NCBI GenBank assembly: GCA_963580455.1
Contig: OY756958.1
Coordinates: forward strand, 2,306,501 to 2,370,500
Source of the DNA: Euonymus europaeus
Taxonomy: Eukaryota > Streptophyta > Magnoliopsida > Celastrales > Celastraceae
Reading direction: 5' to 3'
DNA length: 64,000 bases
In this document: positions 11,133-30,185 of the stretch, in pieces
Layout: every line of letters starts with the position of its first letter
Numbering within the stretch: the first letter of the stretch is position 1
Notes under the pieces: model-generated
Database searches by the model: none
What the model was told of the DNA's origin: nothing
Seen by the model: the letters and a program-made list of their open reading frames with translations, nothing else
Made by a program: the position numbers and the translations under genes

Positions 11133-11161
11133 CCCGCAGCAAAGCGCGGGTGCTCAGCTAG
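11133..11161 (+). other. Helitron 3' terminal hairpin and CTAG end
   Basis: CCCGC (11133-11137) pairs with GCGGG (11146-11150) across an 8-base loop. After TGCTCAG comes CTAG, and T11162 is the first host base. This is the standard plant Helitron 3' terminus, which stops rolling-circle replication. Confidence 0.85.
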
Positions 11162-12717
11162 TATATTTTGAAACGGATAATATTGCGGTCCTATTTTAAG
11201 GACTTTAACTTAAGAACTGTAATATTATCCGTCAGATTGATCTAACGGATGTGGATTCTTCTCCTAAATCTATCCCATACAAGAATCCTTCCGTGCTCTC
11301 GTATTCTCTAGCAGAGTTCTTCTCCTCTATTGAGGTTATGTGCAACAGCTTAATCGAGCTTTTTTATCGATCATTGCTGCAAATTTTTCAAAGTTTACAT
11401 GGATTCAAGGCATATTGTACAATGAAATCAAACAAAAAAAACTAGACAATGAAATCCACAAAAAGCCCAAATTTACTATCACCATATCCCTCAAAATACT
11501 GCACAAGAAATTCAAACATGAAACCCAAAATCAGATCTACACAATCTTCAAACTTGATCAATTGTGTAAATTCCACACATGCAATACCTTTCTCTTATAT
11601 AGACTACGAACTTCAAATGAAATCGACATCCCCTGCAACCTTGCGAAAGCACCTGGGTTCTACAATGCTCAGTCATGAGTTTCATCGCAATAATATGAGG
11701 GATTTTAGACCAGAGAGGGGGTAGTGGGTTCGGCCTGCCTCGCTCCGATTTCTGGTGGATGCTCGACTGGAGGAGATGTGGCTGATGGAAAGAGGAAGAG
11801 GGACGGCAGGAGATGGCGCGATTTTGCTGGACTGGAGGAGATGTGATGCAGATAGACGGAAGACGTTGTTGGACTAGAGAGAGGAAGACGCGATTTAGGG
11901 TGAAAGAGAGGCCATTTCAACTCAGCCCTTAGATCATTAAAAAAAAAAAAAAAAAACTCAGCCCTTAGATGAATCTAACAGCTAAAATTAGAAATCCATA
12001 TTTTAGGTTTGTAAGATAAGACCGCATGAGAGAAAAATTGTATTTATATATATTTATATTAAGACAACTTATATTAAATCAAACCTTCAAGGATAAAAAA
12101 AAAATTGGAAAGTAATAACAACCTTGAAGCACCAGATCAATAGCACTTTTGAGTATCGAAAGATTGGTCGTTTTCCAACTCAAGTATTGAAATTCAAACT
12201 CATTCAACTTGAGAACCATGCTTTCGATTTTGTTCCGATTTTAAACACCGATCAACTTTTTTCAGAATTCAGGTAGATTATTAGCTGATGTGGTGTAAAA
12301 AATATATTTTTGCTGACTAAATATAAAAATAAAATAATAAACAATAATTTAAGATAAACAAATATTTTAAGTTTATATTGAAGAAATCGGTAAATCTTCG
12401 TCTCCAATTGGAGGTGGGCTTCCTTCATCAACAAATCTTCATTTGCGATTAGAGGTGGGCTTTCTTCATCGAAAAATCTTCATCTACTATATTTATTTAT
12501 TTTATGCACCAATTCACACCATATCTAGACTGGAACAAAACTGCATGCATTTTTACAGCAAACTCTAAAAACTTTACCAATTCTTTTCCAATTGACCTCC
12601 TCCCATCTCTAATTGCACTCTCTCAAGTCTCAACATTATGGCCCTCTCATGCTGCTTCATTTCGGTAGCAAGCCAATACTTGATTATTTGACAAGCATTC
12701 AACTTTGTTTATTACAG
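11162..12717. other. Intergenic repeat debris, possible TIR element
   Basis: No gene is seen. Just after the Helitron, ACGGATAATATT (about 11174) is inverted at about 11223-11234. GCGGTCCTATTTTA at about 11185 has a degenerate inverse partner (AAGATAAGACCGC) near 12013-12025, and AGATTGATCTAACGG near 11236 a partner near 11962-11980. A decayed 0.84 kb element with terminal inverted repeats is possible. I find no target duplication. Confidence 0.3.
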
Positions 12718-13321
12718 GACATGTTTTCTGGGGGTACGGACACAACATACAGAGTCCTAGAATGGGCAATGACATAACTTTTGAGAAACCCAAAAGCCAT
12801 GGAACAATTGCAAAATGAGGTGACAGAAATCACCAATGGCAGACCAAATGTAACAGAGATGACTAAGATAAAATGCACTACTTGAAAGCAGTGTTCACCA
12901 AATCCTCTTCTAGTCCCCCAGATAATCGGCCCAAGATGTGAAGATAAATGGGTATGACATTGCTGCTGGTACAGTAGTGTTCACCAATGCTTGGGCCATT
13001 GCAAGAGACCCTGCAACTTGGGATGAAGCAGACAAGTTTTGTCCACATAGGTTCTTGGACAATAATGCTTAGGCATCCATAGATTTCAGTGGACATGACT
13101 TCCAATTGATTCCTTCTGGAGAAGGAAGGAGGTGGTGTCCTGGAATTTCATTTGCAATTGCTGCTAATGAACTTGTGCCAGCAACTCTTGTTAAAAGGTT
13201 TGATTGGACACTGCCTAATAATGGTGAGAATTTGGACATGACTGAATGAGTAGGACTTGTCATCCACAGGAAAGTTCCACTCGTTGCTATTGCAACCCCA
13301 CATCCATACAACTCTTGTTAG
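12718..13321 (+). pseudogene. Cytochrome P450 (CYP71-type) exon 2 relic
   Basis: After an ATTACAG acceptor the sequence reads DMFSGGTDTTYRVLEWAM, the oxygen-binding I-helix of CYP71-clan P450s (consensus A/G-G-x-D/E-T-T). Further on come [15 protein letters not shown], the heme-binding loop (SGEGRRWCPG, with Ser in place of the usual Phe) and the C-terminal KVPLVAIATPH. The exon-1 half of about 300 residues is absent. It has lost the segment around the K-helix, has frameshifts near 12870-12950, and in-frame stops near 12777, 13070 and 13246. It is a dead, partial copy with no function. Confidence 0.9.
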
Positions 13322-14695
13322 ATACTGCCTCTTCTCCAAATGGCTCTTATTAGAGAATACCGCAATATAGTTAAGAGATGCTCCTTTTGTGATTTTGGCA
13401 TAGAAATAATTCCAATTAGTAGCTAAGGGATATCAATATTTACCTTATTAGAGAAAACCATAAACAAATTGAAACAAAGGATTATAAGAAGTTGTCATTG
13501 AAAGTGAAGCTGCTAAGTTACTAAGATAAAGTGCACACCAACTTTCAAATCAATTAAAGCAGATGCTTGAGTGGAGCACACAACTTCACATTTCACAACT
13601 ACATTCATCCACTGTCTGCCTCATCTGTGCAGGCCATCATCCTTGGAACCAACCACCAGGATATCAGTATGTACAGTTTCATTTGTGCTCAAACTCTAGC
13701 TATATTGACTTCCTGATCAAGAATAGCAGTACAGAGTCATTTAAACGGATAAATGCGGAAGATCAATAGATCATGCCCGACCCCCGAAGACCCCCCCACC
13801 CCACCCCCAAAAAAAAAAAAAAAGTAACTTAATTATGTGGAACAATCTATGTCAAACACATTGGCGTTAACCTGAATAATAATTTTCATGGACAATCTTA
13901 ATTAGTGTAGAAAAAAAACAATAACAATTGTAGAAACAAGAAGAAAGGCGTGAAGATGGCATATCAGATGAGCCTTTTTCACACTTACAGAGGTGTTCAG
14001 CAAGAGATAATCAATCCCATATTGATTTGCTCATCATATAAAGTCAAGCCATTTCTACACAGAAGAGTGAATTGTTCAGGGTTCCTCAAAAGATTACACG
14101 TCCAAAACCTTAATTTCAAGCTAACAATAAGTACTGTCGGAACATAGACAAACATCATGCAGTCAGCAGAGGAATGGGATTATCCTTTAAAATATCGACA
14201 CCATCAAGCTCTAATTCTTCCGCTTTAATTTAAAACAACTTATAATCATATTATGCAGTAATTAAAAAGACAGTCAGGCTACATCGTAAATAAAAAAAAA
14301 GTCAAACATCCCCTTAGCAGAGATGAAAATCAAATCAACTTAGTGCTGCTGTTGCTGCTGCTGCATGAGATAAAGCATTCAACACAGCCACTATTACTGG
14401 ACAAAAATTTATTGTGCACAGAAGAAAAAAAATCTGAAGTTGTATCCACATAAGCGAGAACACCTCACTGGTTGATACTAGACAACTATCCTTCGCATAT
14501 AAGGAACATGACAGAGAGGCAATATGCAGTATATCTAAATGAAATTGAAACACAACAAAGAGAAAGACAATACACAGAAAGCTAGCAAACATTAAGGTAA
14601 TCAATGCACGCACACTGACAGTGGGAAATTCGGAAGTAACAGAAGAGAAAAATATACAAACTGCATTAAGGTAACTGGAATATTTCACTTCACCT
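13322..14695. other. Intergenic, downstream of DnaJ gene
   Basis: No gene is supported. The stretch contains a C-run followed by an A-run at 13785-13823. The part next to 14695 is presumably the 3'UTR and terminator region of the minus-strand DnaJ gene. A CTG-rich patch at about 14341-14362 is a short trinucleotide-like repeat. Confidence 0.5.
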
Positions 14696-15754
14696 TCATG
14701 CCCATCCTAGATTATATAGCTTATTGCAATGAGGAGTTGGTATATTCTTGTTCCACCGGCGCTTCTGTTGTTCCACATGACAATAGCGCCAAAGTAAATC
14801 TTGGTAATCCTTGATTACATTGTCCTCAAGGGTAACTCGCTCGGGACTCCCCAGAGGGAAATTCTCATCAAATGCTAATGACTTGACAAAAAAGTTGACA
14901 CCATGTTTCCCAGTAATCTTGGGAATATCATAGGAGTAATTCCGATGCAATGAATAATCAGGTTCTGAAAAAGGAAGATAAGCAAGCAAGAAAATCAACA
15001 AGACAGGTAATAACTGTAGAAGAAAAATAAGACTCGGCCCTTCTCCATGCAACTCCTCCCGTTGTTGTCTACCCACATCTCGAGTCCTGTAAGTCCGACG
15101 CGCCCTAAACACGTCTGTCTGACCAAAGAATGCTCTAAATATCTCATCTGGATCAAAATTGTCATCAAAAAAGTCATGTGTAGTTCTCCTTTGCCGACGT
15201 CTAACATTGTAATGGTGATTATACTCAAATCCCTCAATTAGTCCTGTCTGATCATACTGCTTTCGCGAGTTCTCATCACTCAAGCACTTAAATGCCTTGC
15301 ACACATTCTTAAATGCCTCTTCAGCTCCTGGAGCCTTGTTTTTATCTGGGTGAACTTTCAATGACAATTTCTTATAAGCCTTCTTAATTTCCTCAACTGC
15401 GCAAGTCTTTTCCACTCCAAGAATGGCATAATAATCTTCGTTTCTCTTAATATGCCCAATCAACTGAACATGTTCTTCAGTATAATTGCGCTCCCCATTT
15501 GCAACCTTATCCTTTTTAACTGGACCACGCTCATTCTTGTTTTCATCAACACACTTTTCATCTATACCATCCTCAGATGGGTTTGAATTATGACCAAGCC
15601 CTTCACAAGCAGCCAAAAGTTCTTCAACAGGCACATCACGGTTAAGGCGTTGTGCAAATTTGATGAATCTCAGCGCAAGTTCTTTATTACCAGAAGCAAT
15701 TGCTTCTTGAGCAATTTGAACACATCTTAGTGCTTCATCTTTGTTTCCATCCAT
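14696..15754 (-). CDS. DnaJ49-type ER membrane J-protein (DUF1977)
   Basis: The 352-residue protein has the order of the plant dnaJ49 / DNAJB12-B14 family. An N-terminal helical region (1-50) is followed by a J domain at about 106-170 with the Hsp70-activating HPD at 135-137. A Gly/Arg-rich linker with FFDDNF follows, then one transmembrane segment (about 241-262, LIFLLQLLPVLLIFLLAYLP) and the C-terminal DUF1977 domain. The family places the J domain in the cytosol at the ER membrane, where it recruits Hsp70 in quality control. I chose the ATG at 15754 (MDGNKDEALRC) because the family starts this way; an in-frame ATG 15 codons upstream lies in the leader. The coding part is one exon. A 5'UTR intron is visible at 15824-16010 (donor CAG/GTAATT, acceptor TTTAG). 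It is divergent from the TCTP gene. Confidence 0.93.
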   Translation of the reverse strand: MDGNKDEALRCVQIAQEAIASGNKELALRFIKFAQRLNRDVPVEELLAACEGLGHNSNPSEDGIDEKCVDENKNERGPVKKDKVANGERNYTEEHVQLIGHIKRNEDYYAILGVEKTCAVEEIKKAYKKLSLKVHPDKNKAPGAEEAFKNVCKAFKCLSDENSRKQYDQTGLIEGFEYNHHYNVRRRQRRTTHDFFDDNFDPDEIFRAFFGQTDVFRARRTYRTRDVGRQQREELHGEGPSLIFLLQLLPVLLIFLLAYLPFSEPDYSLHRNYSYDIPKITGKHGVNFFVKSLAFDENFPLGSPERVTLEDNVIKDYQDLLWRYCHVEQQKRRWNKNIPTPHCNKLYNLGWA

Positions 15755-16149
15755 AATTAAGCACTCACATAAAAAGAGTCGGTCAACTTCAAAATTCACC
15801 CCTAAGTCAATCCCAAAATTGACCTAAATGAAACGAATAATGTGTTAGCGTTCTACAAACAAAATTATCTCACAAAATTATCAGAGAATAATCAAGCGTT
15901 CAATTTCAATCTAAGCCTCAATCTAACTTTGAATACCACGATCCGCACATAAAACTCACAAACTGATGTTGAACTATTCCAATATATGATCCATAACAAA
16001 ATCGAATTACCTGATACGAAGAACCTGGGAAAGCTAGTGGGGTTTAGACTTGAACGAAACGAAACTCGGTCTTGTATTTGCGTGTTCCAATGAATATTTA
16101 CATCGACTCTTCCTCTTTCCATAATGGTCCAATCAAGGTTACTATGCAT

Positions 16150-16731
16150 GGGCCACGGCCCAAATTGGCTATGTAATTGCTGCAGGCTGCAGAAGAGAAC
16201 TTGGGCAGAGCTTCATATTCTTATCTCAAAAATTGGGCCCGTGAACACTTCTCTATGGGCCACAACCCAAATCATACGGCCTCAGGGCCATTGACATCAA
16301 AGGAGAATCTAATCTAAAGATCTTTTCCACGGTAAAGGACTTAGTGGGCATTTGGAAAAGAAAGCCCTTGGCTAGTGGGCTGACCCATTCACCGTTAATG
16401 GGCAAAGCTTCATATTAAAATTGGGCCCATAATCATGTTTCCATGGGCCACAACCCAAATCCTACGCTTCAGAAGTCAGGACAGGAGACGGGACAAATGC
16501 AATAGAGAAGTCTTTGAAGAAGGACTTCGTAGGCATTTCGAAACAAGAAAGCCCTGATTTCGTAATTATAGGATTCCCCGTTTCCGGATACCCAATTGCT
16601 CTCGGAAAACCCTTGCCTATATATACGTCGTACTCAATTGGGCAAACCCTCTAATACCCTCGGTTTCGTAGCAGCGTCTCTCTCCTCTTAAGTTGTTTTT
16701 TCCAGATCTATCCGAGAGAGACTCGGCAATT
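16150..16731. promoter_or_regulatory. Shared promoter of DnaJ49 and TCTP, internally duplicated
   Basis: The head-to-head spacer is dense in TGGGCC/GGCCCA (site II) motifs, at about 16147, 16157, 16234, 16256, 16423 and 16445. A block starting GGGCAGAGCTTCATATT at 16203 recurs as GGGCAAAGCTTCATATT at 16400, and matching phrases continue to about 16372 and 16557, so about 160 bp was duplicated in tandem with a 197 bp offset. AAACCCT-type telo-box cores at about 16608 and 16646, a TATATATAC at about 16617 and a CT-rich start region fit the TCTP side. Site II plus telo boxes are typical of ribosomal-protein and growth genes in plants. Confidence 0.7.
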
Positions 16732-18416
16732 ATGTTGGTTTATCAGGACAAGACCTCCGGTATTTGTTCCCTTCCTCGTGTTCTCTCTCTCTCTTGTGAA
16801 AATTATCTTTCTCCAAAGCTTTGATTTGTTTAATTGGAGTACTTTGTCGATTAAATTTAAGGAATATTTTTTAGGTTGCGTTTTTTTTTTTTTTGAGAAT
16901 CTCGGGATTTGATTGGAATTTTTGTGCTGTGATTTTTAGTATGTTGTTCTTTCTTGGATCTGATTGGAGTAAAGTGTGAGATCTTTGTGTAGTTTTATTT
17001 CGTTACGCGATTCGTTGTAGATTTACTTGTTGAATCATATGTGCCGTAGGTCAGATACTGTAAGTTGCGGTAATTGGATAAAATTTTCTATGTTTAGCAA
17101 TTGATGTGATATAGGTCTTTTTGTTAGCTGAATAGTAGATGTAGTAGCGGTATTTAGCACTTCATTCTTTTTTGTTCGTTTGCTGACTTGCTGTGAAATT
17201 TGGATTCTATATACTGTCCATGATCTTTTAATTTTGTGTAGAATAATTGATGGAAAGCTATTGTTATAATGCTTTGGATTGTGTATTAAGCTTGTACTTC
17301 TCTTTGAGCTGCTTGTAATTTTTGTATTTTCTTTGGAATTTGGACTTGGTTAAGGTGAATTTGATTATTATTTTGTGTGATATTGTTTTTCTCTGTTTGT
17401 TACATTGGTTGATGCTGTTGAATGGGATTGAGCAATATCAAATGTTTAAGTTCTTCAATTTCAGGTGATGAGCTTCTTTCCGACTCATTTCAATACAACG
17501 AGATCGAGAATGGGATACTGTGGGAGGTTGAGGGAAAGGTTGGTAAAAGCTAATGTTTGATGAACTAAGGTTTTGACATTCAAGTACTCTGTCAAGCTAG
17601 TGAAAGTTTCCATTTGTATCAGTTGTCTTATTGTTTTTGCTTGTTGCTTATGTACATAAAGTCACAAACATATATAAGCTAGTTTACCCTATTTAGATCG
17701 ATCACTGAAGATGATATTTTATTTGATAAGATGATATTTTATTTACATCTTATACTGATTCAGTCCGTGTATGTTTTGCTTTGCAGTGGGTTGTTCAAGG
17801 AGCAGTTGATGTAGACATTGGCGCAAATCCTTCTGCTGAAGGTGGTGATGACGATGAGGGTGTTGATGATCAAGCTGTCAAGGTTGTTGACATTGTAGAC
17901 ACATTTAGACTCCAGGTGAGTTATGCATGCTGGTGTTGAAGCTTTTTTCAGCTTAAAATTTTGAAGCATAATTTAATTAGAATTGTGACACTTTTGCAGG
18001 AGCAACCTGCTTTTGACAAGAAGCAATTTGTCACATACATGAAGAGATTCATCAAGAACTTGGCCCCTAAGTTGGATGCGGAGGAGCAGGAGAAATTTAA
18101 GAAAAACATAGAATCAGCAACTAAGTTCCTGCTTTCAAAGCTCAGTGACCTCCAATTGTAAGTTTGTCAGTTATTTATACTCAGTCTCTAATACTTACTG
18201 TTTCTTAGGTGATCTAATATATGTGTGTACATGTATGATACTCTTAACACTTGCCAACATGCATGTATGATGCTATAAACACTTTTTTGTCCTTGCAGTT
18301 TTGTGGGGGAAAGCATGCATGATGATGCTACTCTGGTGTTTGCTTACTACAAGGAAGGCGCCACTGATCCAACATTCTTGTACTTTGCGCATGCTTTGAA
18401 GGAGATCAAATGCTAA
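16732..18416 (+). CDS. TCTP: Translationally controlled tumor protein homolog
   Basis: Five exons join without frame errors: 16732-16759, 17465-17538, 17787-17915, 18000-18157 and 18299-18416, giving 507 nt and 168 residues, the usual plant TCTP length. The product starts [18 protein letters not shown] and ends [11 protein letters not shown]. The TCTP1-like signature falls around [14 protein letters not shown], the flexible acidic loop around GDDDEGVDD, and the helical hairpin in exon 4 ([15 protein letters not shown]). Plant TCTP is an abundant cytosolic protein that promotes cell-cycle progression and growth. Its leader is pyrimidine-rich (TCTCTCTCCTCTT). Kinesin-13A follows on the same strand, as in Arabidopsis, where TCTP and KIN13A are neighbours (At3g16640, At3g16630, from memory). 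Confidence 0.97.
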
Positions 18417-21400
18417 AGAGAGGGTTCTAAGGCCAGAATATAAATTTTCTGGCTTTTTTTTATTATTTCAAATCATTGCCTGGGTCTTTTACCTTATTGT
18501 TTATTTTCCATTATGTTTTGTACTGGTTGACTCAAGTCTTACGCACCTTCTTTTGATTAAATGTTGTTGTGGAGTCTACGTTAACTATTCATATGAATTC
18601 TGATTTTATTAAAAGCTTATTATTAGCAATGCAAGTGGCTGCTAAGAATAACTTCGCCAGTGCCTTGCCAACTAGCCAGAAATTCGTTGCAACTCGTATT
18701 TTTCTGCCGAAGTATTTTCTTATATTATATAAATAACCTTCACGTTGCTTTTTATTGAAAGTATTATTCGTGTGACAAACTGGTGGAGGTTGTCGAGTCA
18801 CTGAATTTACTACATCTTGTACCTTTTATCGCTTGGGAAGTATTCTCTACTTAGTCTGGAAGTAGGATGTCTACTTTATTATGATTTCCAGCGTAAAATA
18901 TAGATGACCATGTTAAAGTGATTTATTTTCCTTAGGACATTTGTTCTTCGGTGTTAGATGAGGATCAACTATTTTGGTAGTGGAAAGTGTGGAACTTTTG
19001 AATGTAAGCTTTCAGTTTAGTTGTGATATCTGTGGCAAAGTAGAAAATAGGTTGCTCCTTTGACTCCATATATTTAAAATCATTACTCCATTGGATTGTT
19101 AAAGCGGAGAAAATAAAAAAGGTGCTGTTAATTGCCGATTTCTATTTGCACAGATCTATTGCCTTTCCGATGGCTGTAGTTTTCAAATCTGCCTCAACCA
19201 ATGTTATCACTCTGCGCTTGGTTCACATATTCATGCATATGGTGATGCCTTTCTACCGACCACCATCACAATATTCCCTGAATCCGCCATTATAAAAGCA
19301 AAAGCAAGTGCTAGCGTTCAGCAGCAACGAAATGGAAACGATAAACTGAGATACTGATCGCCGCCAACTTGTACAGTCTCTAGAATATAACGTGCTTTCG
19401 GCATTGGACTCGGTTTACGCCAGTGACAGTTCGATTTGCTTGCAAATTGCAAAGTGCGTGTGGGTCCATTTCGGTAGATATTTGATCAACGTTGAGCCCA
19501 TCCCAACTTCACTGGGCCAAGTTGGGCTAGGTGCGGAAGGACAATACCTCAAATAATGCCAGCCAAGGCCCAAATTGCTCATAGTTAGGGTTTATTAGAG
19601 GCCTGGCCCACTCCAAACTGCTTTTAGCTCTATTTCTTTACAACACGTACGCTTCCTCTCGGATGATGTAATCATATTTGTTGGCACTAATTAAGATCTA
19701 AATCGTAAAATTTAAGGTCATTATCAGTGGTTAATAAGGGAGCAGTCATAGCGTCATGCACCACCTAATCTCCAAATTATTCTTTTAATCAATGACTTAT
19801 TAGTTCCATTAGATCTCCATGCAACTATACATTCGATATCCCAACCTAACATAAAAGCTTGGGGACTTGTTTGTCTGAACTACACACATAATATATGTTT
19901 TTTCGTATCATAAGGGGTCTACAGGAGCTAATATTCTCCACAATATCTAATCATTAAAGTTTAATCCAAATTTCGCACCATTTTTTCAAAACTTTAAGGT
20001 TAGATCTAAACCATCACATGCTTTAAGTTAAAGCAAGCGTGAGCTAGAATTCAAAACAAAAGAAGTGTAATGCAAGGTATGAATAGGTAGTGTAGATGTT
20101 GGTCGGGGCCCACACATCATTTGGACCACAATTTTCTTTCACATATGAACCACATGAACTATGTATGCATAGTTAATGGCACTGTGGGTGATATTTTATG
20201 TCGTGCGCTAAGGCCTGGCCTGACCCGACCCACATAGCTAGTAGCCCCACTCTAGATATTGTGCACTAAGGTGTAGTTTAATTTGCTAACTATCCTATCC
20301 TTTTATAGTTCAGTGGTCATGGTTTCGGTCTTTAGGAGACTGAGGGAGGCGGAATTCAGATCCTAAAATAAAGTTAATATTGAGCGGGTCGGGTGGGGGC
20401 CATCGTGTCTGTCGGGGCAAGGCCTTTTCGCAGGGCAAAATCTCTTCATAGGCACATAACATATACTCGCACAAATATACTGTTTGCGAACTTTAAACGT
20501 TGGATAATAATATATTTCATATATTAGTTAAGTTTAGCACGGTAGGGCTATTGACGATCGGTTAAGGTCAATTTTTTTTCTTCGTATTTTAGTCAAATCA
20601 TTTTGTAAGTTATTGATTGGTTATATTGATTTTTCAATTTTTGATCGATTTTTATGTCGATCATGATGTAAAATGTGAATTTTTTTCTTCGAAAAAACCG
20701 ATCAAACGATTTGATTTTGGCGAATTTCAATTTTAACGATTTTTTCTTCTTCAGTGATACAGCTCCGGGTGTGTGCATGTCTGCATGATTAAGTCACATG
20801 CATAGTAAGGAATCTTTGCGTTCCCTCCAACTGATGCTATGTGGTGTGCGGGTGTATGAATTGTGATAACTCCTGACAATATCCATTTGTCGTCCTCCTC
20901 TCCCATAAGTTTCAGAGCCCGCAGCAGGTACTAATACCAAAACTGAGCCTGAAATCCATGTCTTCTAGCTTCGATGCAATGGGCCTCACGTGTAATTTGC
21001 TTTTCTCCCTGTTAAAAGTTAAAAACAGTTTCATATACTAACCACCGCATAATTAAATAAATCAACATTATACTATTATAATTTGAAGAAATTCGAAAGA
21101 TACGAGAAGAAGAAAGTAGGACTATGCCATTTTGTTTTTCTTAAAAGGGTTCTCGAATGTAATTTGATTTATAAACCACATCGTTTGATATTCTCCAAAT
21201 GATTTAGAGACATTTTTCGATTTCAAAGGCGATTTATCCATTAATAGACCTAGATTTTTCATGGGTTTTGATGCTAAATGTAGAGATTTTGTGTCAAAAG
21301 GTATATATTCATTCATTGGCTAAGCTTAAGGAAATGATATATGTCTATACGTATATACTGCTATTTTTCTCACTTTCGTGCCGGCCTACACTGTTAAGGC

Positions 21401-22448
21401 AGCTCCACTCTAACAATTTTTTTTTTTTTGAGAAAGTCCACTGTAACACTCAATACTAAAAATATTGAGTTTATTATTATAAATGGTTTATGCCCATATA
21501 ATACATGAACCTGAGTAACTCAATTCGTGATTTGAATCGCATGTAATATCGAACTTGAGAGTTCGATTATTATTCCTCTACGTTGATTAAAAAAAGAATC
21601 CATAAAACGATGCATAATCCAATTTATATTTATTAATTTTACTAGACTAGCTTATTTTCCAATTTATATTTAGTAATTCTATGTTTTTTGAACGTATATT
21701 ATGATGCACGTTGTACCAAAAATTATCCTACACGAGGGAAAAGACCGAAAGTGAAGGCATTTTAGACATTACGCTAATTTAAAAAATAGCCGTTTAATAA
21801 AATTTGAATACAGTAATCCCACCGTTCCAAACCTTTAAAATTACTTTTATATCCCTCACACACTAGGTTATATCAATACTTTTCTTCTCTCTCTCTGTGG
21901 CATGAAGCCTCTGTTATGATTGCGCTTACGCATACGGCATATTCACCTGTGAAAGAAACTTTTCGAGCTAAGCATCCTCCCACCTTCATCCCTTCATTCA
22001 AAAATTAGGGGCTTTCTTATATCTTTTCCGATTCAGATCTGATCGGGGGACGAATTTCGCGTCCATGTCAACGCATAGATCTCGTATCTAGATTATTTTA
22101 TGTGGTTCAATCTGGTATTCCTCTTCTTATAGTTGTGAATTAGTTTATTGCAATTGCATTGAATTTGATTGCTAGTTTGGAATTTGAAATGAGGTTTAAT
22201 TTTAAGATCGGATTCGCAGATTAGGCGGGTTTGAAGTTATTTGGAGAAATCAAGTTCATGTTCTGCTCTTGATTCGAATTTTCTCATCCTTGTGAGTATT
22301 GAGTAGTTCTTGTTTGTGTCATGTTTTCCGAACTCGTGATGCGTATCTGTTGAGCGTGAGGATTGTAGGTTTTGATTGTTTATTTGTTTGTGAAGAGTTG
22401 GTAAACAGATCTTGAAAGTTGGCTCCTCAAAGACGATCGCAGCGCCAC
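18417..22448. other. TCTP-KIN13A intergenic region
   Basis: The region begins with the TCTP 3'UTR and ends with the KIN13A leader; the CT-rich tract at about 21885-21897 and sequence to 22448 are probably 5'UTR with an intron. A gene-like remnant and promoter-like motifs lie at about 19330-19620. Around 20560-20760 the DNA is a low-complexity run of ATTTTTGATCGATTTTT-like phrases. No transposon terminus or RNA gene is recognised. Confidence 0.5.
19332..19470 (+). pseudogene. Possible exon-1 remnant of an unidentified gene
   Basis: An ATG at 19332 starts METIN followed by an in-frame TGA (19347). The same frame then continues openly with protein-like sequence including LVQSLEYNVLSALDSVYASD and SICLQIAKCVWVHF. 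Just downstream (19495-19620) are a TGGGCC, GGCCCAAAT and TTAGGGTTTA, motifs usually found in plant promoters. I do not recognise the protein. It could be chance, or a decayed first exon. Confidence 0.25.

Positions 22449-30185
<7,737 letters not shown>

Larger units (their letters stand above)
5817..11161 (+). mobile_element. Non-autonomous Helitron with captured exons
   Basis: The element starts with TC directly after A5816 and ends with a hairpin followed 7 bases later by CTAG (11158-11161) and a T. This is the canonical Helitron arrangement: insertion between A and T, no target duplication, no terminal inverted repeat. It is 5,345 bp long and has no Rep or helicase reading frame. Inside are pieces of host genes: a promoter/5'UTR-like stretch (about 5850-6420), exon 1 of the DNA primase large subunit (7410-7542) and two further exon-like pieces (7747-7860, 8336-8421). 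The 3' end is clear. The 5' end is inferred from the TC rule and the A/T flanks, and is less certain. Confidence 0.75.

Noticed and set aside
12718..13321. A functional P450 gene
   Set aside because: Exon 1 is missing, the K-helix region is deleted and there are stops and frameshifts.
20560..20780. Short coding frame on the minus strand
   Set aside because: Lys/Phe-rich low-complexity sequence made of repeated ATTTTTGATCGA-like phrases.
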